The notes beneath the pieces are model-generated. The model was not told where the DNA came from. It saw only the letters and a program-made list of their open reading frames with translations, and searched no databases. A stretch of DNA of 64,000 bases, taken from contig NZ_CAMEFG010000018.1 in assembly GCF_945915435.1 (NCBI RefSeq), positions 1 through 64,000 of the forward strand. The letters are read 5' to 3'. The DNA is from an uncultured Paracoccus sp. GTDB taxonomy: Bacteria; Pseudomonadota; Alphaproteobacteria; Rhodobacterales; Rhodobacteraceae. A program made the translations under genes and the position numbers. Shown here piece after piece: positions 24,889 through 34,030 of this stretch (the first letter of the stretch is position 1; every line of letters begins with the position of its first letter).

Positions 24889-26292
24889 TTACTCTCGCCC
24901 GATCGAGCGCAGCACGCGATCCAGGCTTTCGCCCTGCCTGCTGGTGAACGGCGCGTCGCGCACCGCGTTGTAATAGGCCGTTGGGTCATAGGTCGGAATT
25001 CCCAGTTGAAGGTTCTCTACCGTCAACAAACCCATAGCGGCCAAAAGTTGATAATGTGCTAATTGCAGTTGCGCTTCGGCGGAAATCTTGTCTGCGCGGG
25101 CCTGCAGCAGGTCCTGTTCGGCGTCCAGGACGTCCAGCGTGGTGCGTGCGCCCAGTGTCGCCTCTTCCCGCACGCCGTCATAGGCCTGCTGGGCTGCGGC
25201 GATCTGCTGGTCGATGGCCACGATCTGGGCGCGGGCGACCTCGATTCCCGCCCAGGCGGTGCCGACGGCCTGATTGACCTGGCGCGATGCACCCAGAAGC
25301 TGCGCGCGCGCCGAATCACGCTGCGCCATCGCCTGACGATGCACGGCGGGCAGGCGGCCCCCCGAATAAAGCGTCTGCGACATGCTGATCGAGGCGGACA
25401 GCGAATCGCTCGTGCTGTTGCCGGTAAGGTTCTGGGGCGAGTTGCCGCTGCTGCGCTGCGTCGATGCCCCGACCGAGCCGGTCAGCGTCGGATTGCGTTC
25501 GGCAGCCGCCGCGGAAACGCCCAGTTCGGCGGCTGCGGCGGATCGCTGCGCCTGCGTGATCGCGGGATGGGTGCGCTGCGCGATGGCGCGGGCCTCGTCC
25601 GTGTTGGGGGGCAGGCGCGGCGTCGGCGGGGGGGCGGCCAGCGCGCCCGGACGGCGGCCCGTCACGGCCATGTAGTTTTCCCGCGCGATTTCCAGCGACC
25701 CCTCGGCCGAGGCCAGCCCGGCGCGGGCCGAGGCCAGCGCCGCATCGGCCAGCGACACGTCGGTCTGGGTGATCTCGCCCACCTCGAAACGGTCGGCGGC
25801 GGCCTGGCGTTCCTCGGACAGGACGCGGACCGAGTTTTCCTGCAACTCGACCTGTTCAATCGAGCTGCGCACGTCCAGATAGACCTCGACCGCGCTCAGC
25901 AGCACGTCCTGCTCGATCCCCACCAGCGCGGCGCGGGTGGCCAGCACGGCCTCTTTCGCGCGGTCGATGGCGAACTGGCTGCGGCCGAAGTCGTAAAGCG
26001 TGATCTGCGCCTGCAACGCCAGCGAGGACTGGCGATTGTGATAGCCCTCGACCTTTTGATAGCTGTGCTGGGCGACCCAGTTGATGACGGGGCGCAGCGC
26101 CGACATCGCCACCGCGACATCTTCGTCGGCGGCGCGCAGCACGGCGCGGTTCTGGTCCAGCAGCGAGGAATGGCGATAGGCCGCGATCATCGTATCCGCC
26201 AGCGATTCCGCTGTCGCCGGCATGACCGAGGCGCCAAGGATCATCGCGGCGATCACCGGGCGGCGCAGGGCGTTGAGGGTCTTGCGAAACAT
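24889..26292 (-). CDS. tolC: TolC family outer membrane efflux protein
   Basis: TolC forms the trimeric outer-membrane and periplasmic channel used by RND pumps and type I secretion systems. I chose ATG 26292 (MFRKTLNAL) over the upstream TTG at 26310. The 467-residue protein has a signal peptide ending near PATA, then ESLADTMIAAYRHSSLLDQNRA, and two repeats of long coiled helices. Hallmarks include AQITLYDFGRSQFAID in the first half and SQTLYSGGRLPAVHRQA in the second. It is downstream of a PIMT-like gene (24 bases), an association I recognise from Rhodobacterales. It could serve the RND pump at 29346-33672, which has no tolC gene of its own. Confidence 0.94.
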   Translation of the reverse strand: MFRKTLNALRRPVIAAMILGASVMPATAESLADTMIAAYRHSSLLDQNRAVLRAADEDVAVAMSALRPVINWVAQHSYQKVEGYHNRQSSLALQAQITLYDFGRSQFAIDRAKEAVLATRAALVGIEQDVLLSAVEVYLDVRSSIEQVELQENSVRVLSEERQAAADRFEVGEITQTDVSLADAALASARAGLASAEGSLEIARENYMAVTGRRPGALAAPPPTPRLPPNTDEARAIAQRTHPAITQAQRSAAAAELGVSAAAAERNPTLTGSVGASTQRSSGNSPQNLTGNSTSDSLSASISMSQTLYSGGRLPAVHRQAMAQRDSARAQLLGASRQVNQAVGTAWAGIEVARAQIVAIDQQIAAAQQAYDGVREEATLGARTTLDVLDAEQDLLQARADKISAEAQLQLAHYQLLAAMGLLTVENLQLGIPTYDPTAYYNAVRDAPFTSRQGESLDRVLRSIGRE

Positions 26293-26316
26293 TATGACTG
26301 TCTTTCTCAAATCGCT

Positions 26317-26970
26317 TTACAGGGCGAAGCTGCGGACCTGTCCGAACCCCGCAAGAAGGGGGGCCGAGGCGTTGCAGACGTAACGCCAGCCGATCGCGCC
26401 GTCGGTCTTGTAGCCTATTTTGCAGATGCCGAGACGGTCCTCACGGAAAAGTGCGACCACGCGGCCCCCTTCGCGAAGCTGATCGGCAAGCGCGTCGGGA
26501 AAGACCTCGATCGCGCCGTTGACCAGCATGGCGTCGTAGGGGGCCTGTCCGGGCCAGCCGCCGGTCAGCGGAGCCTGCGTCACCGCGACGTTGAAGACCC
26601 CCTGGGCGGCCAGCCGGGCCTGGGCCTGATCCGCCATGCCGGGGATGTCGTCGACGGCCACCACGGCCTCGGCCACGCGGGCGATCAGGGCGGATGCATA
26701 GCCGTAGCCGCAGCCCAGATCCAGGACCAGGTCCGTGTTCTTCAGCGCCAGTGCTTGGAGCATCCGCCCCAGCGTGCGCGGGGCCAGCATGTGCCGGCCA
26801 TGCCCCAGGTCCAGGTCGTTTTCGGCATAGGCGACGTCGTGGAGGGCGTCGGGCAGATAGGCCTCGCGCGGGGTGTTCAGCATGGCGTCGATGACGGGAT
26901 AGCTGGTGACATCGTTGGGCCGCACCTGCGTGTCCACCATCATCGTCCGGCGCTGTGCGAAATCGGTCAT
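26317..26970 (-). CDS. PIMT-like methyltransferase
   Basis: This 217-residue protein starts at ATG 26970 ([20 protein letters not shown]). The SAM-binding motif is [14 protein letters not shown], and the overall fold and length match protein-L-isoaspartate methyltransferase. The substrate-contact block normally reading PLPIPxGQTIS is replaced by [18 protein letters not shown], so the substrate is probably not isoaspartyl protein. It lies directly upstream of tolC on the same strand. Its N-terminal [12 protein letters not shown] motif is characteristic of this tolC-linked subgroup. The true function is unknown. Confidence 0.85.
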   Translation of the reverse strand: MTDFAQRRTMMVDTQVRPNDVTSYPVIDAMLNTPREAYLPDALHDVAYAENDLDLGHGRHMLAPRTLGRMLQALALKNTDLVLDLGCGYGYASALIARVAEAVVAVDDIPGMADQAQARLAAQGVFNVAVTQAPLTGGWPGQAPYDAMLVNGAIEVFPDALADQLREGGRVVALFREDRLGICKIGYKTDGAIGWRYVCNASAPLLAGFGQVRSFAL

Positions 26971-27105
26971 GGGCAAACCTTGGCTCCCGGTTGCTTTTGG
27001 CACCTATTGCCACGAAAATCGCGGCTGGGCAACGGCGCTCGGGGCGGTTTTCCGCCGCGTCCGGGGTGCCGTCCGCCAAAGCCGATCAGGAAGGAAAGCC
27101 GGAAG

Positions 27106-27804
27106 ATGACAGAATATCTCTTTGCCCCGCCCGCCTTGCCCACGCTGGCGCTTGCGGGGCAGGTGGCGCGGGTGCCCGTGGGGCGGCTGTTCTGCGTGGG
27201 GCGCAACTATGCCGCCCATGCCGCCGAAATGGGCAACGAGGTCGACCGCGAGGCGCCTTTCTACTTCCTGAAATCGCCCCATGCGGTGGTCGAAAGCGGC
27301 GCGGTGCTGCCCTATGCGCCCGGCACGCAGGACCTGCATCATGAGATCGAATTCGTCGTGGCCATCGGTGCCCCCGGTTTCCGGGTGACCCCCGATCAGG
27401 CCGGGGCGCTGGTGCTGGGCTATGGCTGCGGGCTGGACATGACCCGCCGCGACTGCCAGGCGCGCGCCAAGGCCAGAAGCCAGCCCTGGGACGTCGCCAA
27501 GAACTTTGAAGGTTCCGCGGTGCTGACCGGCCTGACCCCGCGCGCCGAGTTCGGCGAGATCGCGGACCAGCGCATCCATTTGCAGGTCAACGGGCAGGAA
27601 CGCCAGTCGGGCCGCCTGTCGGACATGGTCTGGAGCGTGCCGGAACTGATCGCGGACCTGTCGCGCTTCTACCACCTGCAACCGGGCGACCTGATCATGA
27701 CCGGCACCCCGGCGGGCGTCGGCGCGGTCCGCCCCGGCGACGAACTGACCGGCGGCGTCGAGGGGCTGGAAACCCTGCGCGCCAGTTTCACCGAACCCGA
27801 ATAG
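27106..27804 (+). CDS. FAH family hydrolase (FAHD1/fumarylpyruvate hydrolase type)
   Basis: This 232-residue short FAH-family protein starts at ATG 27106 after gccggaag. It carries CVGRNYAAHAAEMGN, the metal-ligand pair in LHHEIEFVVAIG, and LIMTGTPAGVGAVRPGD. The group includes acylpyruvase FAHD1, fumarylpyruvate hydrolase and oxaloacetate decarboxylase. It is shorter than the FAH protein at 8536-9381 and belongs to a different subgroup. It stands alone, converging on a thioesterase gene with three bases between the stops, and shows no pathway context. Confidence 0.9.
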   Translation: MTEYLFAPPALPTLALAGQVARVPVGRLFCVGRNYAAHAAEMGNEVDREAPFYFLKSPHAVVESGAVLPYAPGTQDLHHEIEFVVAIGAPGFRVTPDQAGALVLGYGCGLDMTRRDCQARAKARSQPWDVAKNFEGSAVLTGLTPRAEFGEIADQRIHLQVNGQERQSGRLSDMVWSVPELIADLSRFYHLQPGDLIMTGTPAGVGAVRPGDELTGGVEGLETLRASFTEPE

Positions 27805-27807
27805 GGA

Positions 27808-28233
27808 TCAGCCGCCGTTCGGCTTCCACTCCATCACCATCTGGGTCTGGGTGGTGATGGCGGCGGCCTTGCCGTCCGGGCGCAGGATCGTGGTCTGGAC
27901 GATCATGGTCTTGCGCCCCCGGTGCAGAAAGACCGAAACCAGCCGCACCACGTCCCCGATATGGACCGGGCGCAGGAAGTTCGTCTTGCTTTCGATGGTG
28001 GTGGTGGACATGTCCTCGGGCAGGTTCAGGATGGTCGCGGTCCCGCCCATGTTGTCGGCCACGCCCATGATCGCGCCGCCGTGCAGCACGCCGTTGCGGT
28101 TGGACAGCGCATCGGTCACCGGCATTTCGGCCACCACCTCGTCCAGCGTGGCCGAGATGACCCGGATCTGCAAAAGCCGGGCGAAATTGGGTTGGCTGTC
28201 CTGGGCTTCCTTCAGCAGGTCGCGGTCTGGCAT
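27808..28233 (-). CDS. PaaI-type hotdog thioesterase
   Basis: This 141-residue protein has the single hotdog domain of the PaaI/YbdB group, which hydrolyses acyl- or aryl-CoA thioesters. The motif NRNGVLHGGAIMGVADNMGG carries the HGG turn and the Asp that usually acts as catalytic base. The following strands (TTTIESKTNFLRPVHIGD) are also typical. There is no signal peptide, so it is cytoplasmic. The gene is a single unit converging on the FAH hydrolase. The acyl-CoA substrate is unknown. Confidence 0.9.
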   Translation of the reverse strand: MPDRDLLKEAQDSQPNFARLLQIRVISATLDEVVAEMPVTDALSNRNGVLHGGAIMGVADNMGGTATILNLPEDMSTTTIESKTNFLRPVHIGDVVRLVSVFLHRGRKTMIVQTTILRPDGKAAAITTQTQMVMEWKPNGG

Positions 28234-28444
28234 CTGGCTGGCATTCCCTTTGGTTCGTGCGGCGCATTTCTAGGCCGGGGACGGGGGGAAGGGAACCTCT
28301 GACACGCCGCCCTTGCCGATTGGGTGCTGGACGAGGGGGCGCGTATCGCTATTCTGGCACACCCTGAAGCGCGTTTCGTGCCGGGCGGCCTTGGTGCCGG
28401 CCCGTCGGGGCGCGACGATCCGCAGCGAAAAAGAGAGCAAGCCC

Positions 28445-29290
28445 ATGCCCGAGATCGACGCCCATTGCCAGTTCCGCAAGGCCGAAGGCGCGGCATCGCC
28501 CGACTCCTCGGACCCTTCCGACCCCGGCGGGTCAGCCCCCGAAACGCCTTCGGGCGATTTCCTGCCCGCCGACCTGCCCGCCGCCGTTCCCGTCATCGCC
28601 ATCGGCTCGGCCCCCGATACGCGGGACACCGATTTCCTGCTGTCGCTGTCCGATCCGCGCATCTGCGGCGTGGTCGGCTGGGCCGACCTGACCGCGCGGG
28701 GCTGCGTCGGGCATCTGGCCGACCGCGCCGTCAGCCCGCGCTTTCGCGGGGTCCGGGTGATGCTGGACGCCATCGAGGATACCGGCTGGCTGACCGCCGC
28801 CCCCGCGCCCGAGGTGCTGGCCGCGCTGGTCCGGCTGAGCCTTGTCATGGACGTGCAGCTTGACCTGCACCATCTGCCGGTGCTGGCCGAATTCGCTCAG
28901 GCCAATCCCGACCTGCCCATCGTCATCGACCACGCCGCCCGGCCCCGCCTTGCGCGCGGGGGCGAGGACCCCGAATGGTTCGACGCGATCTCGCGGCTGG
29001 CGCTGCATGGGAATGTCCATTGCAAGCTGTCGGACCTCATGTCGCTGATGACGCCCGAACAGCGCGCGGATCCGATGCCGCTGCTGCGCCCGGTGATGGG
29101 GCGGCTGCTGGATGTCTTTGGTCCCGCGCGGCTGATCTGGGGCAGCGGCTGGCCGAGCCTGCCGCTGGCCGCCGATTACCACGCATGGCGGGCGCTGACC
29201 GGCGAATTGCTGGCCGGGCTGGCGCCGGACGAGGCCGAGGCGATCATGGGCGGCAATGCCGCGCGTTTCTACGGCGTCGCGGTCGGCTGA
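28445..29290 (+). CDS. Amidohydrolase-2-like protein with altered metal site
   Basis: This 281-residue protein starts at ATG 28445 (MPEIDAHCQF). The fold is that of TIM-barrel lactonases/amidohydrolases (PF04909): FRGVRVMLD, VQLDLHHLP, LPIVIDHAARP with H163, GNVHCKLSDLMS and RLIWGSGWPSLP. Two usual metal/catalytic sites are changed. The HxH motif (D-A-H-Q-H-F in homologues) is H7-C8-Q9, and the catalytic Asp of WGSDWP is G235. The segment 11-40 is a Ser/Pro/Asp-rich insertion not expected in the family. Either it binds without hydrolysing or it uses a different mechanism. It stands alone, 211 bases from the divergent thioesterase gene. Confidence 0.82.
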   Translation: MPEIDAHCQFRKAEGAASPDSSDPSDPGGSAPETPSGDFLPADLPAAVPVIAIGSAPDTRDTDFLLSLSDPRICGVVGWADLTARGCVGHLADRAVSPRFRGVRVMLDAIEDTGWLTAAPAPEVLAALVRLSLVMDVQLDLHHLPVLAEFAQANPDLPIVIDHAARPRLARGGEDPEWFDAISRLALHGNVHCKLSDLMSLMTPEQRADPMPLLRPVMGRLLDVFGPARLIWGSGWPSLPLAADYHAWRALTGELLAGLAPDEAEAIMGGNAARFYGVAVG

Positions 29291-29345
29291 TTTCCCTGCG
29301 GCCCGGCGGCGGCGCTTGCCTGCGCCGCCGTGCCCTGGGGGTGCC

Positions 29346-32300
29346 TCAGGCCCGCGCCTGTCCCGCTTTGCCGCGCCGGGCGGAGAACTGGCGCACCACC
29401 ACATAGAAGCCGGGCACGACGAAGATGCCAAGGAAGGTCGCCGCGATCACGCCGCCCACGACGCCGATCCCGATCGAGTTCTGCGCCGCCGCCCCGGCCC
29501 CGGTCGCGATGGCCAGCGGCAGCACGCCAAGGCCGAAGGCGAAGGAGGTCATCAGGATCGGGCGCAACCGGCGGCGGGCGGCCTCGACCGCCGCGTCGAT
29601 GGTGGCGCGCCCGCCGTCTTCCAGGCTGCGGGCGAATTCCACGATCAGGATGGCGTTTCGCGCGGCAAGGCCGATGGTCGTCAGCACCCCCACCTTGAAA
29701 TAGACGTCGTTGGCCTGGCCGAAGGTCAGCGCCGCGATGACCGCGCCAAGCACGCCCACCGGCACGGCAAGGATGACCGAAAACGGGATCGACCAGCTTT
29801 CGTAAAGCGCGGCCAGCGAAAGAAAGACCACCAGCACCGACAGCGCGTAAAGGAAGGGCGCCTGGTTGCCCGCCTGCCGTTCCTGGTAGGACAGTCCCGT
29901 CCATGCCGCGCCGTAGCCGCCGGGCAGTTGGGCGACCAGTTCCTCCATCGCCAGCATGGCGGTGCCGGAACTGGCGATCTCGCTTTCCTCGCCCGAGATT
30001 TCCAGCGCGTTGATGCCGTCCATGCGCGACAGGCTTGGTTCGACCGGCTCCCACCGGGTGGTCATGAACGAGGTGAAGGGCACCATCTCGCCGCTGGCGT
30101 TGCGGGCATACCACCTGTCGATATCCTCGGGCTGCATCCGGTTTTCGGCATTGGCCTGCACGATCACCGGGCGAAGCTGGGTGCCAAGGGCGAAATCGTT
30201 CACCTCGGTCCCCGCGAAGATGGTGGACAGCATCGCGTTCACCTCGGTCAGGCGCAGGCCGAAGCTTTCGGCCTTCTGCTGGTCGATGTCGATGCGCAGC
30301 GCCGATTCCTTGTCGGTGCCGCGCGCCTCGACATTGTCCAGCCGGGGATCGGCGGCGGCGGCCTGCTCCAGCGATTCGGCGGTCTGGATCAGCGCCTCGG
30401 TGCCGTGGCTGGCCTGGTCCATCAGATACATGCTGAACCCCGACGAACTGCCAAGTCCGGGGATCGCGGGCGGTTGCAGGAAGGTGATCCGCCCGGCCCG
30501 GTTGTCGCGGAAACGGTCGTTGGCGCGGCTGGCCAGCGCCTGTGCGGACTGGTCCGTGCGGGGGCGGTCGTCGAAGTCGTGCAGCTTGATGAACATCGAC
30601 CCGCGCGCCTGCGACGAGCCCGCGAAACTCCACCCCAGGGTGGCAAAGACCGATTCGACGGTGTCCTTTTCCTCGGTCAGCAGGTAATCCTCGATCTGTT
30701 GCATCACCGCCAGCGTCTGCTGCGAGGTGGTGCCCTCGGACAGGTTGATCTGGGCCTGGATGACGCCCTGGTCCTCGGTCGGGATGAAGGTCGAGGTCAT
30801 GCGCCCGAACAGGTCCCACACCCCGAAGCTGATCGCGGCCAGCACCACCATGACGATGAAGGGCCTGCGCAGGATGCGCCGGACCGAGGCGCTGTAGCCC
30901 GCCGTCGCGCGGTCGAAACCGGCGTTGAACCAGCGGGCGGGCGCGAAGCGCGGCGGCCCGTGCGAGGCGCGCAGCATCGAGGCGCACATCGCCGGCGTCA
31001 GGATCAGCGCGACCGCCAGCGACAGCGCCATCGCGGTGATGATCGTCACGGAAAACTGGCGATAGACCACCCCGGTCGATCCCGGCATGAAGGCCATCGG
31101 CACGAAGACCGCCGACAGCACCAGCGCGATGCCGACCAGCGCGCCGGTGATCTGGGACATGCTGCGCTCGGTCGCCTCGACGGGGCCGAGCTTTTCCTCG
31201 GCCATCACCCGCTCGACGTTTTCGACGACGACGATGGCATCGTCGACCAGCAGGCCGATGGCCAGCACCATCGCGAACATGGTCAGTGTGTTGATCGAAT
31301 AGCCAAGCACCGCCAGCACCCCGAAGGTGCCCAGAAGCACGACCGGCACCGCGATGATCGGGATCAGCGTCGCGCGCCAGCTTTGCAGGAAGACCAGGAT
31401 GACCAGAAAGACCAGCACGATGGCCTCGATCAGCGTGTGATAGACCTTGTTGATCGACTTTTCCACGAAGGGGGCGGTGTCGTAGGCGACGCGGATCTCG
31501 ACCCCCTGGGGCAGGGCGCCGGTCAGGTTGTCCAGCACCGCCCGCACGCCTTCCGCCGTATCGACCGCATTCGCGCCATTGGCCAGGCTGACGCGAAACC
31601 CCGAGGCGGTCATGCCGTTGAAGCGCGAATCGGCGCCGTAGCGTTCCTGCCCGATCTCGACCTCGGCCACGTCGCCAAGGCGGACGGTGGCGCCGTCGGT
31701 GCCGGTCTTCAGCAGGATGTTGGCGAATTCCTCGGCCGAACCCAACTGGCTTTGCGCGGTGATCGTGGCGGTGAACTGCTGGCCCGGCACCACCGGCTGG
31801 TCGCCCAGGCTGCCCACCGAAACCGTGGTGTTCTGCGCCGCCACCGCCGCGGTGATGTCGGCGGGCGTCAGTTGGAACTGCGCCAGCCGCAGCGGGTCCA
31901 GCCAGATCCGCATCGCATAGCCCGAGCCGAAGGCCGCGACCTCGCCCACGCCCTCGACGCGCTTGACGGGGCCTTCGATGACCTCTTCGATCAGGTTGCC
32001 AAGCTCGATCCGGCTATGGGCGTTCTGCGTGGACACCAGCGAGCCGACCAGCAGGATGGACGAACTTGACCGCGTGATGTTCACCCCCTGCGTCTGGACC
32101 GGGGTGGGCAGCCGCCCCTCGACCGAGCGGACCTTGGACTGCACCTCGTTCAGCGCATCGACCGGGCGCACGCTTTCGTCGAAGATCAGCGTCAGCGAGG
32201 CCCGCCCCTTCGATGAGGTCGAGGTCGTGTATAACAGCCCGTCCAGCCCGGTCAGCGAATCCTCGATCGGCGTGGTGACCGAGTTCTGGACCGCCACGGG

Positions 32301-32459
32301 CGTCGCGCCGGGATAGCTGGCGCTGACGCGGATCGTGGTGGGGGCGATGTCGGGATATTGCGACACCGGCAGCGTCAGGATGGAAAAACCGCCGGCCAGC
32401 ATGGTCACGATGGCCAGGACCCAGGCAAAGACGGGGCGGTGGATGAAAAATCGCGCCAT
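29346..32459 (-). CDS. RND multidrug efflux permease (HAE1/AcrB type)
   Basis: This 1037-residue inner-membrane transporter exports hydrophobic or amphiphilic compounds using the proton gradient. I chose ATG 32459 (MARFFIHRPVFAWVLAI), the normal family start. TM1 and the first periplasmic domain (YPDIAPTTIRVSASYPGA) follow, and the proton-relay pair D406-D407 lies in AIGLLVDDAIVVVENVER (TM4). The TM10 Lys is in FKVGVLTTIGLAARNAILIV. The gene is four bases downstream of its adaptor gene. No TetR-type regulator is adjacent, in contrast to acrAB. Confidence 0.96.
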   Translation of the reverse strand: MARFFIHRPVFAWVLAIVTMLAGGFSILTLPVSQYPDIAPTTIRVSASYPGATPVAVQNSVTTPIEDSLTGLDGLLYTTSTSSKGRASLTLIFDESVRPVDALNEVQSKVRSVEGRLPTPVQTQGVNITRSSSSILLVGSLVSTQNAHSRIELGNLIEEVIEGPVKRVEGVGEVAAFGSGYAMRIWLDPLRLAQFQLTPADITAAVAAQNTTVSVGSLGDQPVVPGQQFTATITAQSQLGSAEEFANILLKTGTDGATVRLGDVAEVEIGQERYGADSRFNGMTASGFRVSLANGANAVDTAEGVRAVLDNLTGALPQGVEIRVAYDTAPFVEKSINKVYHTLIEAIVLVFLVILVFLQSWRATLIPIIAVPVVLLGTFGVLAVLGYSINTLTMFAMVLAIGLLVDDAIVVVENVERVMAEEKLGPVEATERSMSQITGALVGIALVLSAVFVPMAFMPGSTGVVYRQFSVTIITAMALSLAVALILTPAMCASMLRASHGPPRFAPARWFNAGFDRATAGYSASVRRILRRPFIVMVVLAAISFGVWDLFGRMTSTFIPTEDQGVIQAQINLSEGTTSQQTLAVMQQIEDYLLTEEKDTVESVFATLGWSFAGSSQARGSMFIKLHDFDDRPRTDQSAQALASRANDRFRDNRAGRITFLQPPAIPGLGSSSGFSMYLMDQASHGTEALIQTAESLEQAAAADPRLDNVEARGTDKESALRIDIDQQKAESFGLRLTEVNAMLSTIFAGTEVNDFALGTQLRPVIVQANAENRMQPEDIDRWYARNASGEMVPFTSFMTTRWEPVEPSLSRMDGINALEISGEESEIASSGTAMLAMEELVAQLPGGYGAAWTGLSYQERQAGNQAPFLYALSVLVVFLSLAALYESWSIPFSVILAVPVGVLGAVIAALTFGQANDVYFKVGVLTTIGLAARNAILIVEFARSLEDGGRATIDAAVEAARRRLRPILMTSFAFGLGVLPLAIATGAGAAAQNSIGIGVVGGVIAATFLGIFVVPGFYVVVRQFSARRGKAGQARA

Positions 32460-32463
32460 GATG

Positions 32464-33672
32464 TCAGTCCGCGCCCGCGCCGGGGACGTCGGCGGGCGCA
32501 TCGTCGGCGGGCACGTCCTGCACCACGCCCTCGGCGTTGATCATGACGGGGACCGGCGCGATCCGGGCGCCGCTGCGCAGGTTTTCCAGCCCGTCGAGGA
32601 TCACCTGCTCGCCCTCGGCGATGCCTTGCGTCACGATCCACGAATTGCGCCAGGTCCCGGTTTCGGTCAGCGTCACCTGCTGGGCCTGCCCGTCGCGGGC
32701 GACGAAGGCGGTCAGCGTGCCGTCCGCTGCGCGCCGCGTCGCGCGTTGCGGGATCAGCACGGCGCGGGTGGTGCCCAGTGTCATCTCGACACGCAGGAAC
32801 TGGCCGGGCAGGATCATCTGGCGCGCATTGTCGAATTCCAGCCGGATCGGCACGGTTCCGGTGGTGGGCGAAACGGTGATGCCGGGGCTGACCAGCCGCC
32901 CGGTGTCGGGGTGCATCTCGCCCGTTTCCAGGATCAGCCGGGTATCAAGCTGGCCGTTGCCGGTCAGCGTGCCCGCCTGCACCCTTTCGCGGGTGCGCAG
33001 CAGGCGGGCGCTGGATTCGCTGACATCGACATAGATCGGGTCGAGTTGCGTGATGGTGGTCAGCGTCAGCGACTGGTTCGCCGTCACGATATCGCCGACC
33101 GAGACCGCCGGAACGTCGGGCACGCCCGCGATGGGGCTGACGATTTCCGTGCGGCGCAGGGATAGCTGGGCGGCGTCGCGGGCGGCCTCGGCGGCCTTCA
33201 GGTCGGCCTCGGCGCGGGTCAGCGCGACCTCGGCGTTCGAGCGTTCGACGGCGCTGACGCCCGAACCCTCCAGCCTGCGGTAACGCTCGACCGTGGCCTG
33301 TGCCGAGGTCAGGCTGGCTTCGGCGCCCGCAACGGCGGCCTCGGCGGCGGCAAGGGCGGCGGCAAGGGTTTCGGGGTCGAGGCGGAACAGCACCTCGCCT
33401 TCCTGCACCGGGCGGCCGGGTTCATAGACGATCTCGCGCACCTCGCCGCCGACCTGGGGGCGGATGCCGGTTTCCTGATAGGCGACGGCACGGCCGGGCA
33501 GGGTGACGATATAGGGCACGCTTTCCTCGGCCACGGTCATGACGCCGACCTCGCGCGGGCCTTGCGTGCCGCCGGGTCCCGTCTGGCCCCCCGTCTGGGC
33601 AGCGGCGGGCAATGCCATCGCGATCAACAGCGCGGCGGCCAGCCGCCAATCGGGGGTCTTCCCGCAAGCCAT
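32464..33672 (-). CDS. RND efflux periplasmic adaptor (membrane fusion protein)
   Basis: This 402-residue protein connects the inner-membrane pump to an outer-membrane channel such as TolC. It has a signal peptide (RLAAALLIAMALPAAAQ) with no lipobox cysteine, so it is anchored differently from AcrA. PGRAVAYQETGIRPQVGGEV opens the barrel-sandwich hybrid domain, then come an Ala-rich helical hairpin (residues about 95-165) and PIAGVPDVPAVSVGDIV. The C-terminal tail has extra acidic Ala/Asp/Pro residues. It is transcribed with the pump, and the tolC gene at 24889-26292 is the nearest channel candidate. Confidence 0.93.
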   Translation of the reverse strand: MACGKTPDWRLAAALLIAMALPAAAQTGGQTGPGGTQGPREVGVMTVAEESVPYIVTLPGRAVAYQETGIRPQVGGEVREIVYEPGRPVQEGEVLFRLDPETLAAALAAAEAAVAGAEASLTSAQATVERYRRLEGSGVSAVERSNAEVALTRAEADLKAAEAARDAAQLSLRRTEIVSPIAGVPDVPAVSVGDIVTANQSLTLTTITQLDPIYVDVSESSARLLRTRERVQAGTLTGNGQLDTRLILETGEMHPDTGRLVSPGITVSPTTGTVPIRLEFDNARQMILPGQFLRVEMTLGTTRAVLIPQRATRRAADGTLTAFVARDGQAQQVTLTETGTWRNSWIVTQGIAEGEQVILDGLENLRSGARIAPVPVMINAEGVVQDVPADDAPADVPGAGAD

Positions 33673-33727
33673 GCGTCGTCGTTCCTTGTCAGGGCAGGGT
33701 CTTTGTCGCGCAGCTTTGACGCAGTTG

Positions 33728-33745
33728 GGTAAACGGCAGGTAAAC
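33728..33745. promoter_or_regulatory. Direct repeats upstream of the RND operon
   Basis: ggtaaac occurs at 33728-33734 and again at 33739-33745, an 11-base period, i.e. about one helical turn. The pair is about 60 bases upstream of the adaptor start. It could be a regulator site, but a weak -35 like TTGACC at 33754-33759 on the minus strand has no good -10 at the right spacing. Confidence 0.35.
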
Positions 33746-33799
33746 AGTGCGGGTCAATCCTGTCACGCTTTCGCGAGTCGGTGTGAAAAGCCCCCTGCC

Positions 33800-33973
33800 T
33801 CAGAAATCGACAGCGATGCCCTTGCGTTCGTAATCGCCGAAGCGGACCGGCTCGGGGCCGTCGCGTCCGCCAAGTTCGGTCGGCAGGTTCAGGGGGGCGG
33901 CCTTGCGGCGGCGTTCCTCGGCCTCGGCCAGGGCGCGCTGCGCTTCGGGCGGCAGATCCTTGCGGTCGGTCAT
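33800..33973 (-). CDS. DUF1674 protein (SDHAF4-like)
   Basis: This 57-residue protein starts at the ATG at 33973 (MTDRKDLPPEAQRALAEAEE). The C-terminus LPTELGGRDGPEPVRFGDYE with RKGIAVDF is the complete DUF1674 motif, whose signature is G-G-x-x-G-P-E-P-x-R-(Y/F)-G-D. The eukaryotic member SDHAF4 assembles the flavinylated SdhA subunit of succinate dehydrogenase. A role in flavoprotein assembly here is inferred from that family. The gene is divergent from rsmB, with 57 bases between starts, and sits apart from any sdh genes. Confidence 0.85.
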   Translation of the reverse strand: MTDRKDLPPEAQRALAEAEERRRKAAPLNLPTELGGRDGPEPVRFGDYERKGIAVDF

Positions 33974-34030
33974 GGCGAATTCCTCGGGCAGGGGCTAGAT
34001 GAGGGACCAGTGTAAGGCAAGAGGCGGAAC

